Assembly: GCF_012767755.2 (NCBI RefSeq)
Contig: NZ_AP023189.1
Span: 4,280,001-4,344,000, forward strand
Direction of reading: 5' to 3'
DNA length: 64,000 nucleotides
Origin: Pseudomonas tohonis
GTDB lineage: Bacteria > Pseudomonadota > Gammaproteobacteria > Pseudomonadales > Pseudomonadaceae
This document shows, in pieces, positions 35,416-45,129 of the stretch. The notes beneath the pieces are model-generated. The model was not told the origin of the DNA. It did not search any database and saw nothing but the letters and a program-made list of their open reading frames with translations. The first letter of the stretch is position 1. Every line of letters starts with the position of its first letter. The translations under genes and the position numbers were made by a program.

Positions 35416-36690
35416 ATGTCATTCGATCCGCAAAGCCTGCTGCGCGACCTCTTCGCTACCGCCATCGCCGCCGCCCACCCCCGCCAGGTGCTGGCCGACC
35501 ACCTGCCCGCCGACCGCAGCGGCCGCCTCATCGTCATCGGTGCCGGCAAGGCCGCAGCCGCCATGGCCGAGGTGATCGAGCAGGAATGGCAGGGCGAGAT
35601 CGCCGGCCTGGTGGTGACCCGCTACGGGCACGGCGCCAATTGCCGCCGCATCGAGGTGGTGGAAGCGGCGCACCCGGTACCGGATGCCGCCGGCCTGGAG
35701 ACCGCCCAGCGCGTGCTGCAGCTGGTGAGCGGCCTGAGCGAAAGCGACCGGGTGATCTTCCTTCTCTCCGGCGGCGGCTCCTCGCTGCTGGCCCTCCCCG
35801 CCGAGGGCATCAGCCTCAAGGACAAGCAGGCGATCAACAAGGCGCTACTGAAATCCGGTGCCGCCATCTCCGAGATGAACTGCGTGCGCAAGCACCTCTC
35901 CGCGATCAAGGGCGGTCGCCTGGCCAAGGCCTGCTGGCCGGCCAGCGTCTTCACCTACGCCATCTCCGACGTGCCCGGCGACGAAGCCACGGTCATCGCC
36001 TCCGGCCCCACCGTCGCCGACCCGACCACCTCGGCGGAGGCCCTGGCGATCCTCGCGCGCTACCAGATCGAGGTGCCGGCCAACGTCCGCGCCTGGCTGC
36101 AGGACCCGCGCTCGGAGACCGTGAAGCCCGGTGACCCGGTGCTCTCGCGCAGCCACTTCCAATTGATCGCCACGCCCCAGCAATCCCTCGATGCCGCTGC
36201 CGAGAAGGCCCGCGCCGCCGGCTTCACCCCGCTGATCCTCGGCGACCTGGAAGGCGAGTCCCGCGAGGTGGCCAAGGTCCACGCCGGCATCGCCCGGCAG
36301 ATCGTCCTCCATGGCCAGCCGATCAAGCCGCCCTGCGTGATCCTCTCCGGCGGCGAGACCACCGTCACCGTGCGCGGCAACGGCCGTGGCGGGCGCAACG
36401 CCGAGTTCCTGCTGAGCCTCACCCACACCCTCAAGGGCCTGCCCGGCGTCTACGCCCTGGCCGGCGACACCGACGGCATCGACGGCTCCGAAGACAACGC
36501 CGGCGCCATCATGACCCCGACCAGCCACGCCCGCGCCGCGGAGCTCGGGTTGTCCGCCAGCGACGAGCTCGACAACAACAATGGCTACGGCTACTTCGCC
36601 GCCCTCGACAGCCTGATCGTCACCGAGCCGACCCGTACCAACGTCAACGACTTCCGCGCCATCCTGATTCTCGAGAGCCCCGCACAATGA
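35416..36690 (+). CDS. ttuD: Glycerate 2-kinase / TtuD (MOFRL family)
   Basis: A 424-residue protein of the DUF4147-MOFRL family. LIVIGAGKAAAAMAEVIE, LLSGGGSSLLALP and SDVPGDEATVIASGPT lie in the N-terminal domain; LSGGETTVTVRGNGRGGRN and LAGDTDGIDGSEDNAGA in the MOFRL domain. Often labelled hydroxypyruvate reductase, but proteins of this fold are glycerate 2-kinases, which fits its ATGA overlap with pyk: 2-phosphoglycerate goes via enolase to PEP and then pyruvate. Confidence 0.92.
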   Translation: MSFDPQSLLRDLFATAIAAAHPRQVLADHLPADRSGRLIVIGAGKAAAAMAEVIEQEWQGEIAGLVVTRYGHGANCRRIEVVEAAHPVPDAAGLETAQRVLQLVSGLSESDRVIFLLSGGGSSLLALPAEGISLKDKQAINKALLKSGAAISEMNCVRKHLSAIKGGRLAKACWPASVFTYAISDVPGDEATVIASGPTVADPTTSAEALAILARYQIEVPANVRAWLQDPRSETVKPGDPVLSRSHFQLIATPQQSLDAAAEKARAAGFTPLILGDLEGESREVAKVHAGIARQIVLHGQPIKPPCVILSGGETTVTVRGNGRGGRNAEFLLSLTHTLKGLPGVYALAGDTDGIDGSEDNAGAIMTPTSHARAAELGLSASDELDNNNGYGYFAALDSLIVTEPTRTNVNDFRAILILESPAQ

Positions 36691-38102
36691 CCTCCGACAA
36701 GAAAGTCAAAATCCTCGCCACCCTCGGCCCGGCCATCAAGGGCGTCGACGACATCCGCCAGCTGGTGGAGGCCGGGGTCAACCTGTTCCGCCTGAACTTC
36801 AGCCACGGCGAACATGCCGACCACGCCCAGCGCTACCAATGGGTGCGCGAGGTCGAGCGCCAGCTGGCCCGCCCGATCGGCATCCTCATGGACCTCCAGG
36901 GGCCCAAGCTGCGGGTCGGCCGTTTCGCCGAAGGCAAGGTCCACCTGGAGCGCGGCCAGGCCCTGCGCCTGGACCTGGACGCGACCCCGGGCGACGGCAG
37001 CCGGGTCAACCTGCCCCACCCCGAGATCATCGAAGCCCTGCAGCCGGGCATGAACCTGCTGCTGGACGACGGCCGCCTGCGCCTGCAGGTGACCGCCAAG
37101 CACGCCGATGCCATCGACACCCGGGTGATCGCCGGTGGCGAGCTGTCCGACCGCAAGGGCGTCAATGTCCCCGAGGCCGTGCTACAGCTGTCCCCGCTGA
37201 CCGCCAAGGACCGCCGCGACCTCGATTTCGGCCTCGAACTGGGCGTCGACTGGGTCGCCCTCTCCTTCGTCCAGCGCCCCGAGGACATAGTCGAGGCCCG
37301 GGGCCTGATCCAGGGCCGCGCCGCGCTGATGGCCAAGATCGAGAAGCCCTCCGCCGTGCAACACCTGGAAGAAATCGCCCGCCTCTGCGACGCCATCATG
37401 GTCGCCCGTGGCGACCTGGGCGTCGAAGTGCCGGCCGAGAACGTGCCGCGCATCCAGAAGGACATCATCCGCACCTGCCGCCAGCTCGGCCGCCCGGTGG
37501 TGGTCGCCACCCAGATGCTGGAATCCATGCGCTTCTCCCCGGCGCCGACCCGCGCCGAGGTGACCGATGTCGCCAATGCCGTGGCCGAAGGCACCGACGC
37601 CGTGATGCTCTCGGCCGAGACCGCCTCCGGTGACTACCCGCTGGAAACCGTGCAGATGATGAGCAAGATCATCCGCCAGGTGGAACAGGGCCCGGACTTC
37701 CAGTCCCAGCTCGACGTCAGCCGCCCGCAGGCCGAAGCCACCGCCTCGGACGCCATCAGCTGCGCCATCCGCCGCATCAGCAGCATCCTCCCGGTGGCGA
37801 CCCTGGTGAACTACACCGAGTCCGGCAGCTCCAGCCTGCGCGCCTCCCGCGAGCGCCCCAAGGCACCGATCCTCAGCCTCACCCCGAGCCTGGAGACCGC
37901 CCGCCGCCTGACCGTGGCCTGGGGCGTCTACTCGGTGGTCAACCAGCGCCTGGACAAGGTCGAGGACGTCACCGGCACCGCGCTGGAGATCGCCCGCGCC
38001 CAGGGCATGGCCCGCACCGGCGACACCCTGGTGATCACCGCCGGCGTGCCCCTGGGCCAGCCCGGCTCTACCAACATGCTGCGCATCGCCCACCTGGACT
38101 GA
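36687..38102 (+). CDS. pyk: Pyruvate kinase
   Basis: A 471-residue pyruvate kinase. KVKILATLGPA, FRLNFSHGEHADH, MDLQGPKLRVG, the catalytic MAKIEKPSAV and MVARGDLGVEVP, and VATQMLESM are all intact. Coupled to ttuD by an ATGA overlap, so it is dedicated to glyoxylate/glycerate use and likely co-induced with it. It corresponds by position to the copy called pykF in PAO1, from memory. Confidence 0.95.
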   Translation: MTSDKKVKILATLGPAIKGVDDIRQLVEAGVNLFRLNFSHGEHADHAQRYQWVREVERQLARPIGILMDLQGPKLRVGRFAEGKVHLERGQALRLDLDATPGDGSRVNLPHPEIIEALQPGMNLLLDDGRLRLQVTAKHADAIDTRVIAGGELSDRKGVNVPEAVLQLSPLTAKDRRDLDFGLELGVDWVALSFVQRPEDIVEARGLIQGRAALMAKIEKPSAVQHLEEIARLCDAIMVARGDLGVEVPAENVPRIQKDIIRTCRQLGRPVVVATQMLESMRFSPAPTRAEVTDVANAVAEGTDAVMLSAETASGDYPLETVQMMSKIIRQVEQGPDFQSQLDVSRPQAEATASDAISCAIRRISSILPVATLVNYTESGSSSLRASRERPKAPILSLTPSLETARRLTVAWGVYSVVNQRLDKVEDVTGTALEIARAQGMARTGDTLVITAGVPLGQPGSTNMLRIAHLD

Positions 38103-38222
38103 TCCAGCCGCGGCCACGGCGCGCGCAGACGCACCGGGCCGCCCTGCTCCGGCAGGTCGAATGCCATCCGCAGGCGCCACGTCCCAGGGACGGGCGCCTT
38201 TTCCCTTTCAACCGGCCACACC

Positions 38223-39143
38223 ATGCGACACCTTCCTCTGCCTTGCGATGCCCGTTCCTGGGCCAGTGCCCAGCTCAACGGTTTCAGCCAGATCTTCCTG
38301 CAGCGCCACCCCGGCTGCGGCGCCCTGCTGCTCTGCGCCATCCTCGTCGGCGCGCCGCAGTTGCTCGGCGGTGCCCTGCTCGGCGGTTTCGCCAGCTGGC
38401 TCACCGCCCTGCGCCGGGGCTACCCGCGCGAGGACGTGGAAGCCGGCCTCTACGGCTACAACGGCGTGCTGCTGGGCATGTTGCTGGGTGCGCGCTTCGA
38501 GTGGACGCTGCACCTGCCGCTGCTGATCGTCTGTTGCGCCGGCCTTTCCACCCTGCTGCTGCACCGCCTGTTGCGCAACGCGCGGGAGCGCGAGTGGCTG
38601 CCCGCCTTCACCAGCCCCTTCGTCGGCTTCGGCTGGGTGCTGCTGTGGCTGGCCCATGGGCTGCAGCTGACCGCTCCAGCGGCGGCGCCGGCGGTCGTTC
38701 TCGACGCCGATAGCATCGGCCTGCTCCTCGCCCTGCTGCGCGGCTTCGGCCAGGTGATCTTCCTCGCCGACCCGCTGGCCGGGGCCTGCGTGCTCCTCGC
38801 CCTGCTCCTGGCCTCCTGGCGGGTGGCGCTCTGGGCGTCGTTCGGCAGCGCCCTGGCGCTGGCACTGGGCCTCTGCCTGAAACTGCCCACCGACACGCTG
38901 CTGGCCGGCCTGTTCAGCCTCAACGGCGTGCTCATCGGCATCGCCCTGGGCAAGCGCCTGGCCAGCCTGCCGGTGGTCGTCATCGGCGTCGCCCTCGGCG
39001 TGCTGCTGCAACCCGGCTTCGCCACCTTCGGCCTGCCCGCCATGACCGCGCCCTTCATCCTCGCCTGCTGGCTGGTGATCGCCGGCGGCCGCCTGCTGCG
39101 CCAGAACGGCACGCGGCCGCGCCCCACCCACCTGCGCCACTGA
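38223..39143 (+). CDS. Urea transporter (UT family)
   Basis: A 306-residue, about ten-helix membrane protein of the urea transporter family (PF03253). It has the duplicated motif GLYGYNGVLLGMLLG and LFSLNGVLIGIALG, and GLPAMTAPFILACWLV. Channels of this family pass urea passively. The urate pathway upstream releases two urea per allantoate, so either efflux or uptake is conceivable. No urease gene is in the window. Confidence 0.87.
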   Translation: MRHLPLPCDARSWASAQLNGFSQIFLQRHPGCGALLLCAILVGAPQLLGGALLGGFASWLTALRRGYPREDVEAGLYGYNGVLLGMLLGARFEWTLHLPLLIVCCAGLSTLLLHRLLRNAREREWLPAFTSPFVGFGWVLLWLAHGLQLTAPAAAPAVVLDADSIGLLLALLRGFGQVIFLADPLAGACVLLALLLASWRVALWASFGSALALALGLCLKLPTDTLLAGLFSLNGVLIGIALGKRLASLPVVVIGVALGVLLQPGFATFGLPAMTAPFILACWLVIAGGRLLRQNGTRPRPTHLRH

Positions 39144-39184
39144 AAGGGCGGCTCTGCTAAGGTTCGTCTCCTGAGGAGGACTCC

Positions 39185-40027
39185 ATGGCCGAGGCACACA
39201 GCAGGCGCGAGCGTCTGTACAGCATCATCTTCCAGGCCGACACCCCGGCCGGGCGGCGCTTCGACACCAGGCTCATCTGGCTGATCCTGGCCAGCCTGGC
39301 CATCGTGCTGCTGGACAGCGTCGAGCACATCCACCGTCGCCACGCCGGCCTGCTGTCCGGGCTCGAGTGGGCGATCACCGCGCTGTTCATCGCGGAATAC
39401 CTGCTGCGCCTGTACAGCGCGCCGAAGCCGCTGCGCTACGTCTTCAGCTTCTTCGGCCTGGTGGACCTGATGGCGATCATCCCCGGGGTGGTCGCGCTCT
39501 TCTACCCGGATGCCCAGTACCTGTTGATCGTCCGCGCCCTGCGCCTGGTGCGGGTGTTCCGCATCTTCAAGCTGCGCCATTACCTGGTGCAGGCGAACTT
39601 CCTGCTCAGCGCGCTGCGCGGCAGCCGGCAGAAGATCGCGGTGTTCCTGCTCAGCGTCTCGACATTGGTGGTGGTGTTCGGCGCGTTGATGTACGTGATC
39701 GAAGGCCCGGAGAACGGTTTCACCAGCATTCCCACCAGCATCTATTGGGCGGTGGTGACCCTGACCACCGTCGGCTTCGGCGACATCACCCCGAAAACGC
39801 CACTGGGCCAGGCAGTGGCCAGCCTGGTGATGATCACCGGCTACTCGATCATCGCCGTGCCCACCGGTATCTTCAGCGCCGAACTGGCCAACGCCATGCG
39901 CCAGGACGGACAGCTGGACCGGGAGTGCGCCACCTGCCGCAAGCGCAGCCACGAATCCGCCGCGAGCTTCTGCAGCCGCTGCGGCAACCCGCTTTTCCCG
40001 CGAGGAGGCGAACATGGAACACCTTGA
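39185..40027 (+). CDS. Voltage-gated-type potassium channel with C-terminal zinc ribbon
   Basis: A 280-residue six-helix channel. S4 is seen in LRLVRVFRIFKLRHYL and the selectivity filter in TTVGFGDITPKTP. After the last helix a short tail has two Cys pairs, CATC and CSRC, spaced like a zinc ribbon, which is unusual for simple bacterial Kv channels. ATG with GAGGA upstream. The stop overlaps the next gene by 14 bp. Confidence 0.9.
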   Translation: MAEAHSRRERLYSIIFQADTPAGRRFDTRLIWLILASLAIVLLDSVEHIHRRHAGLLSGLEWAITALFIAEYLLRLYSAPKPLRYVFSFFGLVDLMAIIPGVVALFYPDAQYLLIVRALRLVRVFRIFKLRHYLVQANFLLSALRGSRQKIAVFLLSVSTLVVVFGALMYVIEGPENGFTSIPTSIYWAVVTLTTVGFGDITPKTPLGQAVASLVMITGYSIIAVPTGIFSAELANAMRQDGQLDRECATCRKRSHESAASFCSRCGNPLFPRGGEHGTP

Positions 40028-40631
40028 CCAGGCACGTTGGGACGCCCTCTGGCTGCGCCTGGGCGCGCCCGCGCCCGAAGGCAGCTTCGATCAGCTGCGC
40101 GAGGCCTACGGTGCGCCCCAGCGCCAGTACCACAGCACCGCCCACATCAGCGCCTGCCTGGGCCACTTCGACGAATGGAGCCACCTGGCGGACCACCCCG
40201 ACCGGGTCGAGCTGGCGCTCTGGACCCACGACCTGGTGTACGACCCGAAGCGCCAGGACAACGAGGCCGCCAGTGCCGAGCAGACGGTCGCCTGGCTGCT
40301 CCAGGCCGGGCTTGGCGAGCACGGCGAGGCGCTCCGCGGGCTGATCCTCGCCACCCGCCACATGGAACCGCCGCGTGCCGGTGACGCCGAGCTGGTGGTG
40401 GACCTGGACCTGTCGATCCTGGCAGCCCCGAAGGAGGTCTACGACGCCTACGAAAAGGCCGTGCGCGCCGAGTACGAATGGGTGCCGGAACCGCTGTTCC
40501 GAGCCGGGCGCAGCAAGCTGCTGAAGCAGTTGCTGGACATGCCCCGCCTCTACCACAAGACCCCGCTCGCGCAACGCTGGGAGCAGCCGGCGCGCGAGAA
40601 TCTGCTTGGCGCCCTGCAGGCCTTGGCCTGA
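40014..40631 (+). CDS. HD-domain metal-dependent phosphohydrolase-like protein (COG4339)
   Basis: A 205-residue cytoplasmic helical protein. YHSTAHISACLGHFDEW and ALWTHDLVYDP give the His...His-Asp metal ligands of the HD superfamily, and ATRHMEP and VDLDLSIL complete the pattern of this COG. Substrate unknown. It begins inside the potassium channel gene (overlap 14 bp), so the two are translationally coupled; a nucleotide-related role is only a guess. Confidence 0.78.
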   Translation: MEHLDQARWDALWLRLGAPAPEGSFDQLREAYGAPQRQYHSTAHISACLGHFDEWSHLADHPDRVELALWTHDLVYDPKRQDNEAASAEQTVAWLLQAGLGEHGEALRGLILATRHMEPPRAGDAELVVDLDLSILAAPKEVYDAYEKAVRAEYEWVPEPLFRAGRSKLLKQLLDMPRLYHKTPLAQRWEQPARENLLGALQALA

Positions 40632-40718
40632 GAATAAGCAAATTCGTTTTCAGTATTTAAAAGAATATATGGCACACCGCTATATTCCCTTGCCCTCACC
40701 CCCTAGAAGGAACGATCC

Positions 40719-41717
40719 GTGAAACGTCTGTTCTCCGCTTCGCTGCTGGCAGCGGGCCTGGCCCTGGCCACCGCGGCCCAGGCCGCCCCCACCCTGCTCA
40801 ACGTCTCCTATGACGTGATGCGCGACTTCTACAAGGACTACAACGCCGCCTTCCAGAAGCACTGGCAGCAGGAGAAAGGCGAGAACATCACCCTGCAGAT
40901 GTCCCACGGTGGCTCCAGCAAGCAGGCCCGTGCCGTGATCGACGGCCTGCCCGCCGACGTCATCACCATGAACCAGGCCACCGACATCAACGCCCTGGCC
41001 GACAACGGCGGCCTGGTGCCGCAGAACTGGGCCGAGCGCCTGCCGAACAACAGCGCCCCCTTCACCTCCGCCACCGTGTTCATCGTGCGCAAGGGCAACC
41101 CCAAGGGTCTGAAGGACTGGCCGGACCTGCTCAAGGACGGCGTCCAGGTGGTGGTGCCCAACCCCAAGACCTCCGGCAACGGCCGTTACACCTACCTCTC
41201 CGCCTGGGGCTACGTGCTGAAGAACGGTGGTGACGAGAACAAGGCCAAGGAGTTCGTCGGCAAGCTGTTCAAGCAGGCGCCGGTGCTCGATACCGGTGGC
41301 CGCGCCGCCACCACCACCTTCATCCAGAACCAGATCGGCGACGTACTGGTGACCTTCGAGAACGAAGCCGAGATGATCGCCCGCGAATTCGGCCGTGGCG
41401 GCTTCGAGGTGGTCTACCCGAGCGTCTCCGCCGAAGCCGAGCCGCCGGTGGCCGTGGTCGACAAGGTGGTCGACAAGAAAGGCACTCGCGAGGCCGCCGA
41501 GGCGTACCTGAAGTACCTGTGGAGCGACGAGGGCCAGACCATCGCCGCCAACAACTACCTGCGCCCGCGCAACCCGGAGATCCTCGCCAAGTTCGCCGAC
41601 CGCTTCCCCAAGGTCGAATTCCTCTCCGTGGAGAAGACCTTCGGCGACTGGCGTGACGTGCAGAAGACCCACTTCAACGACGGTGGCGTCTTCGACCAGG
41701 TCTACACCGGCCAGTAA
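40719..41717 (+). CDS. cysP: Sulfate/thiosulfate-binding periplasmic protein
   Basis: A 332-residue binding protein with a clean signal peptide (cleaved after AAQAA, residue about 23). LLNVSYDVMRDFYKDYNAAF, MSHGGSSKQARAV and PNPKTSGNGRYTYLSAWGY are sulfate-site motifs. The GTG at 40719 follows AGAAGGA. No CysTWA genes are adjacent, so it must serve a remote ABC transporter. An AT-rich upstream stretch (40632-40690) is the likely CysB-type promoter. Confidence 0.93.
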   Translation: MKRLFSASLLAAGLALATAAQAAPTLLNVSYDVMRDFYKDYNAAFQKHWQQEKGENITLQMSHGGSSKQARAVIDGLPADVITMNQATDINALADNGGLVPQNWAERLPNNSAPFTSATVFIVRKGNPKGLKDWPDLLKDGVQVVVPNPKTSGNGRYTYLSAWGYVLKNGGDENKAKEFVGKLFKQAPVLDTGGRAATTTFIQNQIGDVLVTFENEAEMIAREFGRGGFEVVYPSVSAEAEPPVAVVDKVVDKKGTREAAEAYLKYLWSDEGQTIAANNYLRPRNPEILAKFADRFPKVEFLSVEKTFGDWRDVQKTHFNDGGVFDQVYTGQ

Positions 41718-41736
41718 GCCGGGCGGCAGACACGAA

Positions 41737-41760
41737 AACGGCGACCCTCGGGTCGCCGTT
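41737..41760. terminator. Terminator-like hairpin after cysP
   Basis: AACGGCGACC-CTCG-GGTCGCCGTT, a perfect 10-bp stem with a poor T run. It sits between convergent genes. Confidence 0.65.
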
Positions 41761-41792
41761 CTGCTTTGTGGATCAGGCCGGAACCGCCGGCC

Positions 41793-42356
41793 TCACTGCC
41801 CGAAGGTGCTGGCCCACTCGCCGAACTTCATGCACAGGCCGAAGCTCATCACGTCATCGGTATCGGCCAGGCAGTTGACCGCCAGGCGCGCCGTGCCGCC
41901 CTTGGCGTAGTCGCTCGCGCAGGCCTTCTCGTTGCGTTTCATCTCCTTGTAGGCCGTGTCCATCTTGTACATGGCGTCGTCCAACTGGGCCTGGGTGGCG
42001 CGCTTCTGGCGCACGGCCTCGCGACCGATCTTCTGCGTTTCGGTGATCAGCGACGGCATGCGGCGGATGGCGGCGGCACATTGCACCATGCCTTTCTGGT
42101 GCAGTTGCCCGGGGTTCAGCTCTTCCTCGTCGTCCTCGAACAGGGAGCTGCGCGAGGAGGTGCGCTGGAGCTCGGAGTCGTCCAGGCCCTGGATGGTGTT
42201 CACCTGCAGCTTCTGCTCGGTGACATTGCGGCTTTCCGGTGGCGGGGTATCGGTGAAATGCACCTTCCCCTGTTCGTCGCGCCACTGGTAGACCTGGGCG
42301 AGAACCGGCTGGGCGATGAGCATGGCCAGAAAGGCCAGGGCGATGCGAGCGAACAT
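41793..42356 (-). CDS. DUF4124-domain exported protein
   Basis: A 187-residue protein with signal peptide (MFARIALAFLAMLIAQPVLA) and an N-terminal DUF4124 module (VYQWRDEQGKVHFTDTPPP). The C-terminal helical part has four cysteines. Function unknown. It is convergent with cysP. Confidence 0.8.
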   Translation of the reverse strand: MFARIALAFLAMLIAQPVLAQVYQWRDEQGKVHFTDTPPPESRNVTEQKLQVNTIQGLDDSELQRTSSRSSLFEDDEEELNPGQLHQKGMVQCAAAIRRMPSLITETQKIGREAVRQKRATQAQLDDAMYKMDTAYKEMKRNEKACASDYAKGGTARLAVNCLADTDDVMSFGLCMKFGEWASTFGQ

Positions 42357-42473
42357 CCTTGTGCTCCAAATGGCAGAACGCCAGCACAGTACACAAGGGC
42401 TGCCAGGCTGTCCACGCGCCGTGGTGACGGTGGTCGGAACGGCATGACCGCGCGTCAGGACGCGCGAGCGGGC

Positions 42474-42878
42474 TCAGGGATGGCGACGCCCGAGGCCGGC
42501 GGGCACGCCGCTGGAATCGGTGGGTTGCCAGGGGCCGTTGGGGCTGTTGGACCAATGCCAGCCCTGGTCCCAGTGGTAGTAGGTGCGCTCGCGGTAATAG
42601 AGGTCCTGCTCGCCCTCGAGCACGTACACGCCGAGCGCCGTGTCCCAGTAGCAGGCAGCGCCGGGCGGCGGCGCGTAGCGCGGGTGGCTCTTCATGCGCG
42701 TGACCTTGGGCGGCAGCGGCTGGGACGGCGTCACTGGCGCACGGTTCTGCTGGCCGGGCGGCGGCAGCTGTTGCGGCGCGGCAGGCCCGCCGCCGTGCTC
42801 GGGCGCTGGCGGCTGCAAGGAGCAGCCGGCGAGACCGAGGAGCAGGCAGGCAAGGGAAAGTCGAAGGGTCGAATTCAT
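42474..42878 (-). CDS. Small proline-rich lipoprotein
   Basis: A 134-residue protein with a lipobox LLGLAGC (Cys 19), a Pro/Gln-rich linker, and a C-terminal aromatic region (YYRERTYYHWDQGWHW, SPNGPWQP). Probably anchored in the envelope. It lies 25 bp downstream of ccmI on the same strand, perhaps read from the ccm operon. No family recognised. Confidence 0.72.
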   Translation of the reverse strand: MNSTLRLSLACLLLGLAGCSLQPPAPEHGGGPAAPQQLPPPGQQNRAPVTPSQPLPPKVTRMKSHPRYAPPPGAACYWDTALGVYVLEGEQDLYYRERTYYHWDQGWHWSNSPNGPWQPTDSSGVPAGLGRRHP

Positions 42879-42902
42879 GGCTGCGTGCTCTCGGTCGATG
42901 GA

Positions 42903-44111
42903 TCAGGGCTGGTCCGGGCTGTCGATGGTCAGGCGCTGCTGCTCCTGCACAGCACTAGACAACGCCGGGCTGCGTCCGATCCATTCGCCTGCCTTGGCAT
43001 TGCCCTCGCGGGAGATGCGCGCCACCAGCTGCACCTGGGCGAAGTTGGAGATCTTCAGCTGCGGCATCATCGCATCGGCGTCGCTGAGCACCACCTCGGC
43101 CGGCAGGTCCTTCACCGTCAGGCGCTTGACGGCCAGCGGCATGGGCGGGCCTTCGGCGGCGCGGGCGAAGATGAACACCGCATCCCCCGGCTGCACCTTG
43201 TCCTTGAGCGCGGCGGCCAGGTCGACACGGACCTTCAGCTGCGGCATGGACTTGGTGACGGTATCGCGTTCCGGCAGCGTTTCACCGCTCTCGGCGAGCT
43301 TCTCGCGGGCACGCTCGATGCCGCCCTGCAGGGCGCCGCGGGACGGATCATCCTGCGGCAACACCGCGATCAGGCGCTCCCAGTAGCCGATGGCGTCCTT
43401 GAAGCGGCCCTCCTCGAAGCCGGCGATGCCCAGCAGGCCAAGGCTGGTGACTTCGTTGGCATCGGCCTTCAAGGCCTCTTCGGTCAGCGCCTGCACCTCG
43501 GGGGTGAAGCGCTTCTGGCTGGCGAAATACAACGCCTGGGCCCACTGCCCCAGCAGCTCGGGCTGGCGGCCGGCGACCTGCACGGCGCGCTCGTAGGCCC
43601 TGGCGGCATCGCCGGCACGCTCCTGGGCCATGTAGGTACGGCCGAGGAAATACCAGCCTTCGGCGGAATCCGGCTGCGCCTGCACGACCTTCTCCAGGCG
43701 CGCGGTCATCTCTTCGATGGTGCGCGGCTGCTCGCGCATCTCACGGGCCAGCTCGACCTTGTCGCTGGCGCCCCAATGCAGGTACAGGCCGATGCCCAAC
43801 AGCGGCACGGCCAGCGCGGCAGCGAGCGGCAAGGCCTTGCCCAGGCGCGAGCTGCGGCCGGTGTCGGCGCCCTCGGTGTCGGCCAGCAGCTCACGCGCGG
43901 CTTCGGCACGGCCGGCCTCGAGCTGCTCCTCGGTGAGGGTGCCGGCGGAGCGCTGGCCCTGGAGTTCGGCCAGGCGCTCCTGGTACAGGGCGACGTTGAG
44001 TGCGGTGCGATCCTCTTCGGCCTGGGCCTTGCGGCCACGCAACACGGGGATCAGCAGGAATGCGAGGGCGACCAGCAGGAGCAGGCCGGCGGCGAGCCAG
44101 AAATCGATCAT
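42903..44111 (-). CDS. ccmI: Cytochrome c maturation protein CcmI
   Basis: A 402-residue protein with two N-terminal membrane helices (residues about 1-25 and 95-115) and TPR repeats in the periplasm ([25 protein letters not shown]). It chaperones apocytochrome c to the heme ligase. Last gene of the ccm operon, next to ccmH. Confidence 0.93.
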   Translation of the reverse strand: MIDFWLAAGLLLLVALAFLLIPVLRGRKAQAEEDRTALNVALYQERLAELQGQRSAGTLTEEQLEAGRAEAARELLADTEGADTGRSSRLGKALPLAAALAVPLLGIGLYLHWGASDKVELAREMREQPRTIEEMTARLEKVVQAQPDSAEGWYFLGRTYMAQERAGDAARAYERAVQVAGRQPELLGQWAQALYFASQKRFTPEVQALTEEALKADANEVTSLGLLGIAGFEEGRFKDAIGYWERLIAVLPQDDPSRGALQGGIERAREKLAESGETLPERDTVTKSMPQLKVRVDLAAALKDKVQPGDAVFIFARAAEGPPMPLAVKRLTVKDLPAEVVLSDADAMMPQLKISNFAQVQLVARISREGNAKAGEWIGRSPALSSAVQEQQRLTIDSPDQP

Positions 44112-44596
44112 CAGTGGTTCTTGTCCTGAGTCTCTTGGTTGAGCAGCGCATCCAGGCGGGCGCGCTCATCGCTGGAAAGCAGTGCGTCGCCGGGGGCGTT
44201 CTCGACGCGGCGGCGGCGCAGCACGATCACCCCGAGCACCAGCAGGCCGCCCACCAGCAGGCCCGCCGGGCCGTACCAGAGCAGCAGGGTGCGGCCGTTG
44301 ACCGGCGGCTTGTAGCGCACGAAGTCGCCGTAGCGGGCGACCAGGTAGTCGACGATCTCGTCGTCGCCCTTGCCCTCTTCCAGCATGCGGAAGATCTCGC
44401 GGCGCAGGTCGGTGGCGATGGGGGCGTTGGAGTCGGCGATGTTCTGGTTCTGGCACTTGGGGCAGCGCAGCTCCTCGGTGAGCACGCGGAAACGCTCGCG
44501 CTCGGCCTCGTCCTTGAACTCGTAGGTGTCGATGGCCGCGCGGGCCACGCCGGTGAGGGCGAGGCCGAGAGCCAGGGTGGCGAGCAGGCGCTTCAT
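44111..44596 (-). CDS. ccmH: Cytochrome c maturation protein CcmH
   Basis: A 161-residue thiol oxidoreductase with signal peptide, the [16 protein letters not shown] motif (redox Cys pair) and a C-terminal membrane anchor ([20 protein letters not shown]). It keeps the apocytochrome CxxCH thiols reduced for heme attachment. Overlaps both neighbours. Confidence 0.95.
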   Translation of the reverse strand: MKRLLATLALGLALTGVARAAIDTYEFKDEAERERFRVLTEELRCPKCQNQNIADSNAPIATDLRREIFRMLEEGKGDDEIVDYLVARYGDFVRYKPPVNGRTLLLWYGPAGLLVGGLLVLGVIVLRRRRVENAPGDALLSSDERARLDALLNQETQDKNH

Positions 44597-45129
44597 TGGC
44601 CGGCCTCGTCGACCAGGGCCTGGTACAACGGCGCCAGTTGCTCGCGCCAGACGACTTCGTCGATCACGCCGACGAACTTGTGGCGGATGATGCCGTCCTT
44701 GTCGATCAGGAAGGTCTCGGGGGCACCGTAGACGCCCAGGTCCAGCCCGAGGCCACCCTGCTCGTCACGGATGTCCAGCTGGTAGGGGTTGTGGAACTCC
44801 TTCAGCCATTTCAGCGCGGCGGCGTTGTCGTCCTTGTAGTTGACGCCGTGGATGACCACGCCCATCTGCGACAGCTTGTTCAGCACCGGGTGCTCGACCC
44901 GGCAGGAGATGCACCAGGTGCCCCAGACGTTGACCAGCGCCGGCTTGCCCTTGAGGTCGGCCTCGCTGAGGGTGCGCGAGCCGTCCACGGACGGCAGGGA
45001 GAAGGCCGGGAAGGGCTTGCCGATCAGCGCCGAAGGCAGCTCGGCCGGGTCGAGGAACAGGCCGCGATAGAGGAATACCGCCACACCCAGGAAGATCACC
45101 AGGGGCAGCAACAGGATCAGGCGCTTCAT
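44593..45129 (-). CDS. ccmG: Thiol:disulfide interchange protein CcmG/DsbE
   Basis: A 178-residue membrane-anchored thioredoxin-fold protein. N-terminal anchor (ILLLPLVIFLGVAVFLYRGL) and active site WGTWCISCRVEHPVL. It transfers reducing power to CcmH. Four-base overlap with ccmF. Confidence 0.95.
   Translation of the reverse strand: MKRLILLLPLVIFLGVAVFLYRGLFLDPAELPSALIGKPFPAFSLPSVDGSRTLSEADLKGKPALVNVWGTWCISCRVEHPVLNKLSQMGVVIHGVNYKDDNAAALKWLKEFHNPYQLDIRDEQGGLGLDLGVYGAPETFLIDKDGIIRHKFVGVIDEVVWREQLAPLYQALVDEAGQ

Noticed and set aside
42381..42394. CAGT-AC-ACAA resembling the operator near the DUF4124 gene
   Set aside because: Two mismatches in one arm and unrelated gene context.
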